DNA of 64,000 nt from Thomasclavelia saccharogumia DSM 17460 (GCF_000686665.1 NZ_JMLH01000002.1:1-64000), one strand, 5' to 3'. Positions 38,471 through 48,416 are shown, counted from the stretch's first letter. The notes: generated by a model not told the origin, from the sequence alone. Made by a program: numbers and translations.

Positions 38471-38776
38471 TTATTCCTCCTTGTACTCATAACTTTTAAT
38501 GGTTCCATCTTTAGCATCAATAACTACTTCGATTATTTCTTGATTAGAATTTTTGATTTTTAATTCATAATAAGTTTGGAGATTTTCGTATTCAATATTT
38601 GATGAGACAATTGTTCCCGGAAACCTATTTAGAGCAATTACATGAGCTTGATTTTTTGAATATTCAATGTTTTGTAACGTCACATGGAGGATATAAATAC
38701 CAAATATTATAATCATCAGAATTATTATGGAAATAGTTAAAATTATTTGTTTTTTATACTTTAGAAATGTTTGCAT
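38471..38776 (-). CDS. Single-pass membrane protein with PepSY domain
   Basis: 101 residues: one N-terminal membrane helix (about 12-32), then an extracytoplasmic PepSY-like domain ('AHVIALNRFPGTIVSSNIEY...YYELKI...VVIDAKDGTIKSYE'). It is the first gene of the operon and, with the lipoprotein at the other end, brackets the two-component pair. With its kinase having almost no sensor loop, it is a candidate accessory sensor (inference). A GAGGAAAT-type ribosome site precedes it. Confidence 0.8.
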   Translation of the reverse strand: MQTFLKYKKQIILTISIIILMIIIFGIYILHVTLQNIEYSKNQAHVIALNRFPGTIVSSNIEYENLQTYYELKIKNSNQEIIEVVIDAKDGTIKSYEYKEE

Positions 38777-38893
38777 CTTTATTTCCTCCTCATGTATATA
38801 ATACCTTAATTTTTAATTTAATGCCTTAAAGTTTGATAATAAATAAATAAGAATTTTCTCATATTTCTTGTTATAATGGTAGGGGAGGTAATT
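38777..38893. promoter_or_regulatory. Divergent promoter region, PepSY operon / flavodoxin-fold reductase
   Basis: 117 AT-rich bases. The plus-strand ribosome site GGGGAGG is at 38881-38887. No clear operator was seen. Confidence 0.4.
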
Positions 38894-39478
38894 ATGAAAG
38901 TATTGATCATATACTGTCATCCAAGTAATAATAGTTTTACTTCAAGGGTGAAAGATGAATTTATTAAAGGATTAGAGATAAGTAATCATGAATATTGTTT
39001 ATTAGATCTATATGATTTGAATTTTAAAGAAACATTTGGTGAAGAGGAATATTTAAGAGAAGCATTTTATAATGATAAATTAGATATTCCTACTGATGTA
39101 AAAAAACAGCAGCAGTTAATTAATGAAAGTGATGCTTTAGTATTTATTTATCCGGTTTTTTGGACTGAAGCACCAAGTAAGTTAGTGGGCTGGTTTCAGC
39201 GGGTTTGGACTTATGGTTTTGCTTATGGCAGTAAGGCAAAAATGAAGCAGCTGGATAAAGTATTGATGTTAGTGACGATGGGTGGAGATTTAACTGAAAA
39301 ACTTCGTCAAAAACAGGTAGAAGCAATGAAAACCGTAATGTTAGGGGATCGTATTAATGATCGAGCCAAAGAAAAAGAAATGATTATTTTTGATCGGATG
39401 TCACGAGATTATCCTGATCGCGAAGCTAATTATGAAAAAAATTTAAAACGTGCTTATCAAATAGGAAAAGAGTTTTAA
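38894..39478 (+). CDS. NAD(P)H oxidoreductase, flavodoxin-like fold (MdaB/KefF type)
   Basis: 194 residues. The N-terminal phosphate-binding stretch 'IIYCHPSNNSFTSRV', then 'FIYPVFWTEAPSKLVGWFQRV' and 'VTMGGD', mark the FMN/FAD quinone reductase family. It likely reduces quinones or similar compounds by two electrons. A GGGGAGG site supports the ATG at 38894, not the one six codons earlier. It is divergent from the PepSY operon. Confidence 0.88.
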   Translation: MKVLIIYCHPSNNSFTSRVKDEFIKGLEISNHEYCLLDLYDLNFKETFGEEEYLREAFYNDKLDIPTDVKKQQQLINESDALVFIYPVFWTEAPSKLVGWFQRVWTYGFAYGSKAKMKQLDKVLMLVTMGGDLTEKLRQKQVEAMKTVMLGDRINDRAKEKEMIIFDRMSRDYPDREANYEKNLKRAYQIGKEF

Positions 39479-39892
39479 AAATGTATCTGGAACGAATTAA
39501 AGATATAGTAAAAATACTAAGGTTAGGATCAAGAAAGTTTAAGTGTAGTGACTAGCAAGCTGTTTATAAATATGGAAGTACTCTTAGAATGCTAAAATAT
39601 TTTGAATGAACTGGAGTAACAACTAAATAAGAAGCAGTAGTATTGATGCGTATTATTTGAGTCATGCCGGTATTTATAAAATTGTTTTAAAGTATGTATT
39701 GGAACAATAGATATTAAACTGAATAAAGCAGGTTTTGTGGCTTTGAAACTAAATCGAGTTGAAGCACTGCATGATAAAATTAACGAAGTTTTTAGTAGAA
39801 TAATGATTTGGGTTATTGCAATCCAAAGTTGCTGAAAAATTGATAAAGGCAACGGTTTGTTGGTAGTAATAAGATGCTTACTCATTTAAGAT
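39479..39892 (+). pseudogene. Decayed coding remnants
   Basis: About 410 bases after the reductase gene. Short fragments in several frames look coding, for example 'YLERIKDIVKILRLGSRK' at its start, 'STLRMLKYFE' and later 'LKLNRVEALHDKINEVFSRI', separated by stops and shifts. The middle piece faintly recalls a MerR-type regulator, but this is not firm. No intact gene. Confidence 0.35.
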
Positions 39893-40722
39893 ATGCATGA
39901 GGTGATAAAAATAGGTTTAAGTAATAATTTAAAAAAGGGGTTATCTCAAGAACGGTTAGCCAAGCAGTTAAATGTATCGGGACAGGCAGTATCTAAATGG
40001 AAAAATGATAGTGGTTTGCCAGAAATGGAAATGTTGATTTTTTTAAGTAAAATATTTAGCTGTACAATAGATGATTCTACCAGTAAGCAAGAATATGAAA
40101 AACATTATAATTTAATGGCTAAAGCGTATGCTTTTGGGACAGTTTTTATTTTACTAGGAATTTATGTATACCTATTTACAGAGATTTATTTCCCGGAAAA
40201 TACTAAATACGAGTTTGTTTGCCAAATTTTACTATTATTCTTTGTTTTGATAGGGGTAATATGTTTTGTTTATTTTGGAATGATAGACTCACATTTTGAA
40301 AAGCAAAAAATTGAATTAAAGGATTTTTTTAGTGAAAATGAACAGAGTGAGTTTAAACAAAAATATTCATTAGCCACAGCTATATAGGAATAATTATTTT
40401 TGGAATTATTATGCAAATATTAGTTGAAAATATTTATAATGAAAACTTGGCTAATGTTTTATTCATGATTTTAATAACAGCAGCTATGGGGATATTTGTA
40501 TACTTTGGTACGCTTAAAAACAAGTATGATCAGGTTAACAATATTAAAATAAATAAGAACCAAAAAATTTCAAAATATTGTGGTATTATAATGATGCTCA
40601 TAACAGTAATTTATTTAGGCTGGTCATATGTTTGTAGCGCTTGGCAGATTTCCTGGATAGTTTATCCAATTGGGGCAATGATTCGCGACATGATTAGGTT
40701 GCTTTTTGAAGAAGAGGGTTAA
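39893..40722 (+). pseudogene. XRE-family regulator with membrane C terminus, frameshifted
   Basis: Residues 1-60 are an XRE helix-turn-helix ('LSQERLAKQLNVSGQAVSKW'), followed by four or more membrane helices. The frame stops at 40385-40387, and the rest of the membrane domain continues in another frame to 40722 ('WIVYPIGAMIRDMIRLLF'). Removing one TA from the TATATA run at 40381-40386 joins 'SLATAI' to 'GIIIFGIIM' smoothly. The N terminus also looks shortened compared with the family. Probably inactive. Confidence 0.7.
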
Positions 40723-40858
40723 AAGAGAAATTATTTTAGTATTATTACAATGATAATTTATTTGTCAAAAACTATATTTTTTATTATCATGATAAAAAAT
40801 GCTACTAATTTATTTATAATTCGTGTATAATTGCAGTGAAGAGGAGTGATTAATAAAA

Positions 40859-41524
40859 ATGTATAAATATTTGGAACCATATGCTGCAATGACAGAATTT
40901 TTAGGTAAAGCTTTAGGTGATAATGTAGAAATAGCTCTACATGATCTAACTTCTAAAGAACAAGAAATAGTTGCAATTGCAAATAATCATAATTCTGGAA
41001 GAGAAATCGGTGCTAAGTTATCAAATTTATCGTTACATTATTTGGAAGAAAAACAATATTTGAACCATGATTATGTATTGAACTATAAAACAACTGGGCC
41101 TGATGGTAAATTAATGCGCTCAGCAACATATTTTATTAAAGAAGATGGTAAAGAAATGCCTGTAGGAATGTTATGTGTTAATGTAAATATTTCTGATTTA
41201 GAGTATTTGACATCAACGATCAAAAAGATTTTAGGAATTAAAGATGAAAAAGATCTTGAATTTAGAATGGATAATCCAGTTGAAATCTTATCTTCTCCTT
41301 TAGATGAGATGATCGATATGTATATAAAAGAATGTTTGGAGAAGATGGGATTCCCAAGTTATTTTTTAGCTGAACGTTTAAATGTTGATGAAAAAATAAA
41401 AGTCGTTAAGTATTTACAAGAAAAAGGAACATTTAAAGTAAAAGGTGCTATTGTGCTGGTTGCAGAAAAATTAGCCGTTTCAGAACCGACAGTATATCGT
41501 TATTTAAAAAAGATGGAAAAATAG
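40859..41524 (+). CDS. YheO/DauR-type transcriptional regulator
   Basis: 221 residues. An N-terminal PAS-like YheO domain (about 5-115, 'YAAMTEFLGKALGDNVEIALHDL') is followed by a C-terminal helix-turn-helix (about 170-218, 'VAEKLAVSEPTVYRYLKK'). The family regulates diverse metabolic genes, with D-arginine use as one known case; the ligand here is unknown. GAGGAGTGA is the ribosome site. It is 9 bases before the pyrophosphatase gene and is likely co-transcribed with it. Confidence 0.88.
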   Translation: MYKYLEPYAAMTEFLGKALGDNVEIALHDLTSKEQEIVAIANNHNSGREIGAKLSNLSLHYLEEKQYLNHDYVLNYKTTGPDGKLMRSATYFIKEDGKEMPVGMLCVNVNISDLEYLTSTIKKILGIKDEKDLEFRMDNPVEILSSPLDEMIDMYIKECLEKMGFPSYFLAERLNVDEKIKVVKYLQEKGTFKVKGAIVLVAEKLAVSEPTVYRYLKKMEK

Positions 41525-41533
41525 GAGGTTAAA

Positions 41534-43174
41534 ATGAAAGAATTAGTTTATGTAAGTGGTCATAAAAATCCAGATACAGATTCTATCTGTTCAGCGATTG
41601 GATATGCGTATTTATTAAAAGCAATCAATCGTTATAATGCAGTTCCCGTTAGACTTGGTGAAATTAGTCGTGAAACTGAATATGTTTTAAAAAGATTTAA
41701 CGTAGAAATTCCGGTACTGCTTAAAACAGTTAAACAAAAAGTTGAAGATTTAAATTATGATAAAGTAACTGTTTTTTCTAAAGAATTAACACTAAAAACT
41801 GCATGGTCATTGATGAAGCAGCAAAATGTAAAATCAGCACCGATCTTGGATGATCATGGGCAATTATTAGGCTTATTGTCAACTTCTAATATTGTTGAAG
41901 GTTATATGGAAAAATGGGATAGTAGTTTATTAAAAGATGCCCATACGCCAATTGAAAATGTTATTGATACTTTAGAAGCATCAGTCCTTTATCTAAATCG
42001 TGATCTAAGATTTATCGAAGGTGATTTACATATTGCGGCAATGCGTGGTGAAGAAGCTAAAAAGCGTGTTAAACCAGGTGATATTGTCATTATTGGTGGA
42101 GATCGTGATGATGCTGTTAATTCTATGATTGATGCTGAAGTTTCGTTAATCATTTTGACTGGATCTTTGGATGTAGAAACAGAAGTACTAGATAGATTAA
42201 AGGAAAAAGGAATTAGTGTTATCTCAACACCATTTAATACATATTTAACATCACAACAAATTATTCAGGCAATCCCAGTTGAATATATTATGCAAAAAGG
42301 TGATTTAAAGTTATTTACAACTGATGATACTTTAGATCATGTTAAAGAAGTGATGAGTGAAACGAGATATCGAAGCTATCCAGTATTAGATTTAAATAAT
42401 CGTTGTGTTGGAAGTATTTCACGTTTTGCTTTATTAAAAGGCTTAAGAAAAAAAGTTGTTTTAGTTGATCACAATGAAAGAGGACAGTCAATTCCAGGTA
42501 TTGAAGAAGCTGATATTCTTGAAATTGTTGATCATCATAGGGTAGCGGATATCCAAACGATTGGTCCTTTATTGTTTAGGGGTGAACCTTTAGGGTCAAC
42601 AGCTACGATCGTAACAAAGATTTTTGAAGAAAATGACATTGAAATTCCACAATCAATTGCTGGGATATTATTGGGGGCTGTGGTTTCTGATACTTTGTTA
42701 TTTAAATCACCTACGTGTACTCCTGTTGATACAAAAATAGCACGTAAATTAGCTAAAATCGCTGGCGTTGAAATTGAAGAGTTTGCAATGGAAATGTTTA
42801 AGGCAGGTACTTCATTAGTTGGTAAAACAGTAGAAGAGATTTTTAATCAAGATTTTAAGAAGTTTCCATTTGAAGAAGGAACTGTTGGAGTGGCCCAGGT
42901 TAATTCAATGGATATTGAAGGATTCTTGCCATATAAAGAAGATATGTTGAATTATATGAATAAATTTGCGGAAGATAATAACTTGGATTTCACGTTATTA
43001 TTATTGACAGATATTATCAATGCGAATAGTGAAATTTTTGTTGCCGGACCTAAACCTCAATTAGTGGAACAGGCATTTGATGTTACTCTAACTGATTATC
43101 AAGCGACATTAAAAGGAGTTATTTCTCGTAAAAAACAGGTAGTTCCTGCGATTACTGCGGTGATGAGTAAATAA
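41534..43174 (+). CDS. ppaC: Manganese-dependent inorganic pyrophosphatase with CBS and DRTGG domains
   Basis: 546 residues: an N-terminal DHH domain ('GHKNPDTDSICSAIGYAYLL'), two CBS motifs (about 75-120 and 255-300) split by a DRTGG domain, then the rest of the DHH part ('DHNERGQS', 'EIVDHHRVAD') and DHHA2. This is the regulated family II pyrophosphatase, whose CBS pair binds adenine nucleotides and whose DRTGG domain can bind diadenosine polyphosphates. It hydrolyses PPi to phosphate. One base separates it from rqcP. Confidence 0.95.
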   Translation: MKELVYVSGHKNPDTDSICSAIGYAYLLKAINRYNAVPVRLGEISRETEYVLKRFNVEIPVLLKTVKQKVEDLNYDKVTVFSKELTLKTAWSLMKQQNVKSAPILDDHGQLLGLLSTSNIVEGYMEKWDSSLLKDAHTPIENVIDTLEASVLYLNRDLRFIEGDLHIAAMRGEEAKKRVKPGDIVIIGGDRDDAVNSMIDAEVSLIILTGSLDVETEVLDRLKEKGISVISTPFNTYLTSQQIIQAIPVEYIMQKGDLKLFTTDDTLDHVKEVMSETRYRSYPVLDLNNRCVGSISRFALLKGLRKKVVLVDHNERGQSIPGIEEADILEIVDHHRVADIQTIGPLLFRGEPLGSTATIVTKIFEENDIEIPQSIAGILLGAVVSDTLLFKSPTCTPVDTKIARKLAKIAGVEIEEFAMEMFKAGTSLVGKTVEEIFNQDFKKFPFEEGTVGVAQVNSMDIEGFLPYKEDMLNYMNKFAEDNNLDFTLLLLTDIINANSEIFVAGPKPQLVEQAFDVTLTDYQATLKGVISRKKQVVPAITAVMSK

Positions 43175-43175
43175 G

Positions 43176-43451
43176 ATGAGATTAGATAAATTTTTGAAAG
43201 TTTCAAGAATTATTAAAAGGAGAACATTATCTAAAGAAATAAGTGAAAGTTCAAGAGTCAAGGTTAACGGAAAGGTTGCTAAACCTAGTACAAGACTTAA
43301 AGTTGGTGATGAAATTGAAATTGAATTTGGCCGTAGTTTATTAACTATTAAAGTTAGAGAGTTACGAGAACATGTATTAAAAGAGGATAGTGCGATGCTT
43401 TATGAAATAATTAAAGAGGAAAGAATAGATCGAAATAATCAAGGGCTGTAA
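43176..43451 (+). CDS. rqcP: S4-domain RNA-binding protein RqcP (YabO)
   Basis: 91 residues with an S4 fold starting at residue 1 ('MRLDKFLKVSRIIKRRTLSK', 'VKVNGKVAKPSTRLKVGD'). RqcP acts with RqcH in adding alanine tails to stalled nascent chains on 50S subunits. In Bacillus it sits in yabN-yabO-yabP-yabQ-divIC. Here yabP is 9.6 kb away, with other genes in between. Confidence 0.92.
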   Translation: MRLDKFLKVSRIIKRRTLSKEISESSRVKVNGKVAKPSTRLKVGDEIEIEFGRSLLTIKVRELREHVLKEDSAMLYEIIKEERIDRNNQGL

Positions 43452-43779
43452 CGATTGATCAGGGTCAAAGGGACTCTAAATCACTCAATTTCTGTTTATA
43501 GTTGAAAAGTACCATTCAATACCTTAGGGTCAAGAATGGTACTTTTAATATGCCAAAATAACTATTTTATTAATTATTATCTATTTTTTTATTTAAAGAG
43601 TTCTTGGTAATACAATGCATAGTATGATTTATTGATTTTTTTATTAAACATGAAATATTTGTGTGATAAAATGTTAATACCAGTTATATTAATAAAAAAG
43701 GAGGTGGATAAAATATATTAATAGTGGTAAGTTAAGGAAAAATGATCAATGCATAAAAATGATAAGGAGGACGAAAAAA
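43452..43779. other. Intergenic region with terminator
   Basis: 328 bases. It holds the rqcP-side terminator (43505-43547) and the leader of the large secreted nuclease-like gene, with AAGGAGGAC at about 43762. Another AAGGAGGTGG at about 43699 is not followed by an open frame. Confidence 0.6.
43505..43547 (+). terminator. yheO-ppaC-rqcP operon terminator
   Basis: A 13-bp stem AAAAGTACCATTC/GAATGGTACTTTT with a 16-base loop. Confidence 0.85.
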
Positions 43780-46599
43780 ATGAAAGGATCGAAAATATGG
43801 AAATTGTTGATATTTGTTTTAACATTCTGTATGACATTTGCTGCAGCTCCACTACCAGTAAGAGCAATGGATAATGAAGTAGATAGCTTAGTTGCAGAAT
43901 GGAACTTTGATAATGATGATAATACCATTGTTGATGTAGATAACAAATATCAAGCACAAATTACAGGCGTAGTTGAAAAAATTGATAGTTTTGATGGGCA
44001 GGGGAAAGCCTTGCATTTTATGGGAAATGGTTTTATAAAAACTAATGCACCAGATGTTTCTGGAGATTGGACGATCAGTTTATGGGTCAAAAGACAAAAT
44101 AATACAGCTTATTCAACATCTATCTTATTTGGTGGGAATAATACAAAAAATACAATTAGATTAGAACAATACAACAACTCAAAACAAGTTGGTATATCTA
44201 TTCCCGGTGTAGCAGATTATAAATTTGGTTACACGGCTCCAGAAAATGAATGGCATCAATTGACATTTACTGGAAATAGCACGGCTGGTGTTTCGTTATA
44301 TGTAGATGGGGAATATCAATCTAATATCTCAGCGTATATTGATTGTCCAATTGCTTATCTTGGCTCAGATTATTCACGTGATGCAAGTTACGCAGGAAAC
44401 TTAAGAGCCGATGTTGATAATTTAAAATTATTCAATAAAGCTTTAGATGCTGATACTATCAAAGACATATATTATGATTATGTAGAAACAGTAAGTAAAG
44501 ATACTTTAAAAGCTGAGATTGATGCATCAGAGGGATTCAGTCAAAATCAATATACTGAAAGGTCTTGGAATAGATTCGTTACAGCTTTAAAAAATGCAAA
44601 AATAGTTTATGAAAATGATCAAGCAACAAAGAGTAAGATTAATTCTGCATACAATGAATTAATTGATGCTAGAGAGGGATTGATTGAATCATTAGCAGAA
44701 AACCAATTACATATTGCTTCGTTTAATATTGCTGCTAATAGACATCCAAATATTGAAGCGATTTCACAATTGATGGAAAAAAAGAATATTACAATTGCTG
44801 GTATTCAAGAAGTTGATGTTAATACTTCAAGAAATAACTATGACATGGTACAAAGTTTTATAGATCAAGGATACTACTCTGATTCTCATTTCCAAAAAGC
44901 AATGGATTTTGGTGGTGGGCAATATGGAAATGCCATTCTTTCAACATATTCATTATCTAACAAGGGTGGAGGATTCTTACCTTGGGAATCTGGTATGGAA
45001 CAAAGAGCTTATACAAGAGCTGAATTTGAAAAAGATGGAAAAACAGTTGCTTTCTATACGTGCCATTTAAACTATGAAAATGCTAAGATCAGAAAAGCAC
45101 AAATCGATAAATTATTTGAAACGCTTGAAAATGATCCATGTGAATACAAGATTATTACCGGAGATTTCAATACAGCAGAATCTAATTCAGAATTCTATCC
45201 ATTTTTAAAGAATTATAACCTAGCTAATGGTAAAGATGACGTATGGATCAATACAGTTTCAGCGGAAAGTGCGGGTGTAACGAGACGAGAAATCGATAAT
45301 GTTATTACAACAAGAAATATTAAAATTAATCATGTAGAAGCAATTGATGAATCATTATCTGATCACTATATGCTTTATGTAGAGTGTGAAATGTTAGATG
45401 AATTGGTTGTGAATACACAATTATTAGGATATACAATCAACGATGCTAAAGCAGTATTAGCAGCAGGAAACTATACTGATGCTTCAAAGAATGTTTTAAC
45501 AGCATTTGTAAATGAAGCAGAAATAAAAGAATTTGCTACTCAAGAAGAAGTAAATGAATATATTGATAATATTAAAACAGCTATCGATAACTTAAAGGTC
45601 AAGGCAGATTATACTTCAGTTAATGAAGCAATCGAAGCAGCTAACGCCTTAACAAAAGAAGATTATGTTGATTTCTCAGCATTAGAAGCAGCAATTGCGG
45701 CAATCGTTTTTGATTTAGATGAATCAAAACAAGCAGAAGTAGATGCAATGGCAAAAGCTATTGTAGATGCAATGGCAGCATTAATAAAAAAACCAGTTGA
45801 AACTGATGTTGACAAATTAGCATTGCAAATTGCTGTAGATTTAGCAAATGACGTAACTGATGAAGATTTAAGTAAAGTTGTCGGAGCGGTGGTTAAAGAA
45901 TTTAAGATAGCATTAGAAGAAGCTGAAGCTGTATTGGTAGATAGCACTGCAACCCAAGCAGAAGTTGATGAGGCATTTAATCGTTTGACAGAAGCTATGT
46001 GGATGTTAGAATTCAAACGTGCAGATGTGGAGCAATTAGTTAGATTCATTAACGATGAAAAAATTGAAGAATTATTGACAAGAGAAAATGAATATATCGC
46101 TAGTACATGGGCCTCATTCGCTGAAGCATATGAGGCAGCTAAAACACTTATTAATGATGAAAATGAAATGGATCAAGATAAAGTGAACGTTACTTTTGAA
46201 AAGTTAGTTAAAGCATTTATAAACTTAAGATTGATTCCAAATAAAGATAAGTTATCAGAATTAATTGCTAAAGCAGAAGGGTTAGATGCTAAGACATACA
46301 CATTATCTTCATATGCATATGTTATTAGCACATTAAAATCAGCGAGAGCTGTTTTAGTAGATGACAACGCAACAGAAGAAGAAATTACAGCAGCATATAT
46401 TGCATTAAATGATGCAATCAAGGGATTGGAAGTTGTAAATAATGCTGAAGAACAAGCAGTTTCAGGTAACGAAAAAACTGTTGTTAAAGCAAATAATAAA
46501 ACAGTTAAAACAGCTGATAATAGTGCAATAGGATTATTTGGTGGTATGATGATTGCTTCGTTGGCGTGTGTATATTTATTTAAAAAGAGAGAATATTAA
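43780..46599 (+). CDS. Secreted LamG / endonuclease-exonuclease-phosphatase / FIVAR multidomain protein
   Basis: 939 residues. Signal peptide (about 1-32, 'AAAPLPVRA'); LamG/concanavalin-like domain (about 40-235, 'WTISLWVKRQ', 'LYVDG', 'DVDNLKLFNKAL'); a FIVAR-like helical unit; an EEP (DNase I-like) domain (about 305-535) with 'GIQEVD', 'ITGDFNTAES' and 'SDHYM'; then several FIVAR-type helical repeats (about 540-900); and a tail 'VKTADNS', hydrophobic helix, 'KKREY'. It probably works at the cell surface as a nuclease or phosphodiesterase; the substrate is unproven. AAGGAGGAC fixes the start. Confidence 0.85.
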   Translation: MKGSKIWKLLIFVLTFCMTFAAAPLPVRAMDNEVDSLVAEWNFDNDDNTIVDVDNKYQAQITGVVEKIDSFDGQGKALHFMGNGFIKTNAPDVSGDWTISLWVKRQNNTAYSTSILFGGNNTKNTIRLEQYNNSKQVGISIPGVADYKFGYTAPENEWHQLTFTGNSTAGVSLYVDGEYQSNISAYIDCPIAYLGSDYSRDASYAGNLRADVDNLKLFNKALDADTIKDIYYDYVETVSKDTLKAEIDASEGFSQNQYTERSWNRFVTALKNAKIVYENDQATKSKINSAYNELIDAREGLIESLAENQLHIASFNIAANRHPNIEAISQLMEKKNITIAGIQEVDVNTSRNNYDMVQSFIDQGYYSDSHFQKAMDFGGGQYGNAILSTYSLSNKGGGFLPWESGMEQRAYTRAEFEKDGKTVAFYTCHLNYENAKIRKAQIDKLFETLENDPCEYKIITGDFNTAESNSEFYPFLKNYNLANGKDDVWINTVSAESAGVTRREIDNVITTRNIKINHVEAIDESLSDHYMLYVECEMLDELVVNTQLLGYTINDAKAVLAAGNYTDASKNVLTAFVNEAEIKEFATQEEVNEYIDNIKTAIDNLKVKADYTSVNEAIEAANALTKEDYVDFSALEAAIAAIVFDLDESKQAEVDAMAKAIVDAMAALIKKPVETDVDKLALQIAVDLANDVTDEDLSKVVGAVVKEFKIALEEAEAVLVDSTATQAEVDEAFNRLTEAMWMLEFKRADVEQLVRFINDEKIEELLTRENEYIASTWASFAEAYEAAKTLINDENEMDQDKVNVTFEKLVKAFINLRLIPNKDKLSELIAKAEGLDAKTYTLSSYAYVISTLKSARAVLVDDNATEEEITAAYIALNDAIKGLEVVNNAEEQAVSGNEKTVVKANNKTVKTADNSAIGLFGGMMIASLACVYLFKKREY

Positions 46600-47043
46600 G
46601 AGATTTAATAAAATTATTTAGTTATTTACTTTGATCAGAAGTTAGAAATAGATATGTTTCTACTTCTGATCATAATTACATGTACTGTTAAAAGTAAAGG
46701 GAATCAGAGAATAACACATGATAAGAAATTAAAATTATAGAATAAAAAATGAATCAATTATAAGAACCCAAGCTTGTTACTGAAAAAAGACAATCTATAG
46801 TTAGATACCCTTAATGTGCTAAAAAGGGTCTTTTTTATATAATGATTTTTTGAAAACTTGATTTACCAAAGGTTTATTTATAAAGCTAAAATTGTAACGC
46901 TTCTAAATAATTTAAAAATCATCAACCCTTTATTAAATGAAAATCTGATTAGATTGGAATAGTATAACTGTTTTTATGTTTATTATGATTGAGAATTTAT
47001 TGAAATTGGTATACTATATATACAAAGTCGAAAGGAGATTTAT
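46600..47043. other. Intergenic region with two hairpins
   Basis: 444 bases. A long bulged hairpin (46633-46671, GATCAGAAG/CTTCTGATC) without a T-run, then a T-tailed terminator (46783-46838). The rest is the AAP gene leader with the AAAGGAGA ribosome site. No gene was seen. Confidence 0.6.
46783..46838 (+). terminator. Terminator downstream of secreted nuclease-like gene
   Basis: AAAAAAGAC (46783-46791) pairs with GTCTTTTTT (46828-46836), with an inner CCCTT/AAGGG pairing. Confidence 0.7.
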
Positions 47044-48411
47044 ATGTACGCAAAAAATGCATGGGAAAAATATAATGAAACACAAATTAAAGAAATAATG
47101 GATTTTAATGAAGGATACAAGAACTTTATTACAAAAGGAAAAACAGAAAGATTATGTGTTAAAGAAGCTGTTAAAAAAGCACTGGCGGCAGGATATAAAG
47201 ATTTAAATGATGTTGATGTTTTAAAACCTGGAGATAAAGTATATGTTACTAATATGAATAAAAATATTGCTTTATTTGTGATTGGTAAACAATCAATTGA
47301 AAATGGTCTTAGAATCTTAGGAGCGCATATTGACTCACCAAGATTAGATTTAAAACAAAATCCGTTATATGAAAGTGAAGGCTATGCTTTACTAGATACT
47401 CATTATTATGGGGGAGTAAAGAAATATCAATGGGTGACGATTCCTTTATCAATGATCGGGGTTGTGGTGAAAAAAGATGGGACTGTCATAAATGTAAATA
47501 TCGGTGAAGATGAAAATGACCCAGTTGTAGGAATTAGTGATTTATTGATCCATTTGTCAGCTGATCAGTTAAAAAAAGATGCTGCTAAAGTAATTGAAGG
47601 AGAAGATTTGGATGTCACTTTTGCCAGCATGCCATTAAAAGATACTGAAAAAGATGCTGTAAAGGCTAATGTTTTAAATATCTTAAAAGAAAAATATGAT
47701 TTTGAAGAAGAAGACTTCCTAAGTGCCGAAATTGAAATCGTGCCTAGTGGAAAAGCTCGTGATTATGGAATCGATCGTAGTATGGTCGCTGGATATGGAC
47801 ATGATGATCGTGTCTGTGCTTATACATCGTTAATGGCAATATTAGATATGGATCTTCCTGAATATACTAGCTGTGCTATTTTGGTGGATAAAGAAGAAAT
47901 TGGTAGTGTTGGAGCAACAGGTGCACACTCATTATTTTTTGAAAATATAATTAGTGAATTGTTATCTAAGCAAGGTGTTGATAGTTTTGTAAAAACAAGA
48001 AAAGCATTAGCTAATTCAAAAATGTTATCTAGTGATGTTAGTGCGGGTGTAGATCCTTTGTATTTGAGTGTTAACGATAAGAAAAATGCAGCTTATTTAG
48101 GAAAAGGAATAGTTTTTAATAAATATACTGGATCTCGTGGAAAAAGTGGTTCTAACGATGCTAATCCAGAATATATGGCGCAGATTAGAAATATTCTTGA
48201 TGAAGATAATGTTTATTATCAAACTGCAGAACTTGGTAAGGTTGACCAAGGTGGTGGCGGTACGATTGCTTATATTTTAGGCAACTATAATATGAATGTA
48301 ATTGATGCAGGAGTAGCAGTATTGAATATGCATGCGCCAATGGAAATTGTTAGTAAAGTAGATGTTTACGAAGCTTATTTAGCTTATCGTACTTTTTTAC
48401 AAAAAATATAA
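47044..48411 (+). CDS. M18-family aminopeptidase
   Basis: 455 residues, full length. The two-zinc site is visible in 'GAHIDSPRLDLKQNPL', 'YGHDDRVCAYTSLMA' and 'VDKEEIGSVGATG', with the C-terminal 'NMHAPMEIVS'. M18 enzymes are cytosolic and release N-terminal Asp/Glu or other residues from peptides; there is no signal peptide. It stands as a single gene between two large secreted phosphoesterase genes and has its own terminator. Confidence 0.94.
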   Translation: MYAKNAWEKYNETQIKEIMDFNEGYKNFITKGKTERLCVKEAVKKALAAGYKDLNDVDVLKPGDKVYVTNMNKNIALFVIGKQSIENGLRILGAHIDSPRLDLKQNPLYESEGYALLDTHYYGGVKKYQWVTIPLSMIGVVVKKDGTVINVNIGEDENDPVVGISDLLIHLSADQLKKDAAKVIEGEDLDVTFASMPLKDTEKDAVKANVLNILKEKYDFEEEDFLSAEIEIVPSGKARDYGIDRSMVAGYGHDDRVCAYTSLMAILDMDLPEYTSCAILVDKEEIGSVGATGAHSLFFENIISELLSKQGVDSFVKTRKALANSKMLSSDVSAGVDPLYLSVNDKKNAAYLGKGIVFNKYTGSRGKSGSNDANPEYMAQIRNILDEDNVYYQTAELGKVDQGGGGTIAYILGNYNMNVIDAGVAVLNMHAPMEIVSKVDVYEAYLAYRTFLQKI

Positions 48412-48416
48412 TTAAA

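Noticed and set aside
43718-43957. Antisense open frames over the start of the large nuclease-like gene
   Set aside because: The long plus-strand gene has a ribosome site, signal peptide and domains. The antisense frames have none and follow from low-complexity AT-rich codons.
46633-46671. Long hairpin as a riboswitch or small RNA
   Set aside because: It is a simple bulged stem without a T-run, conserved motif or downstream metabolic gene. It may be a processing or stability hairpin only.
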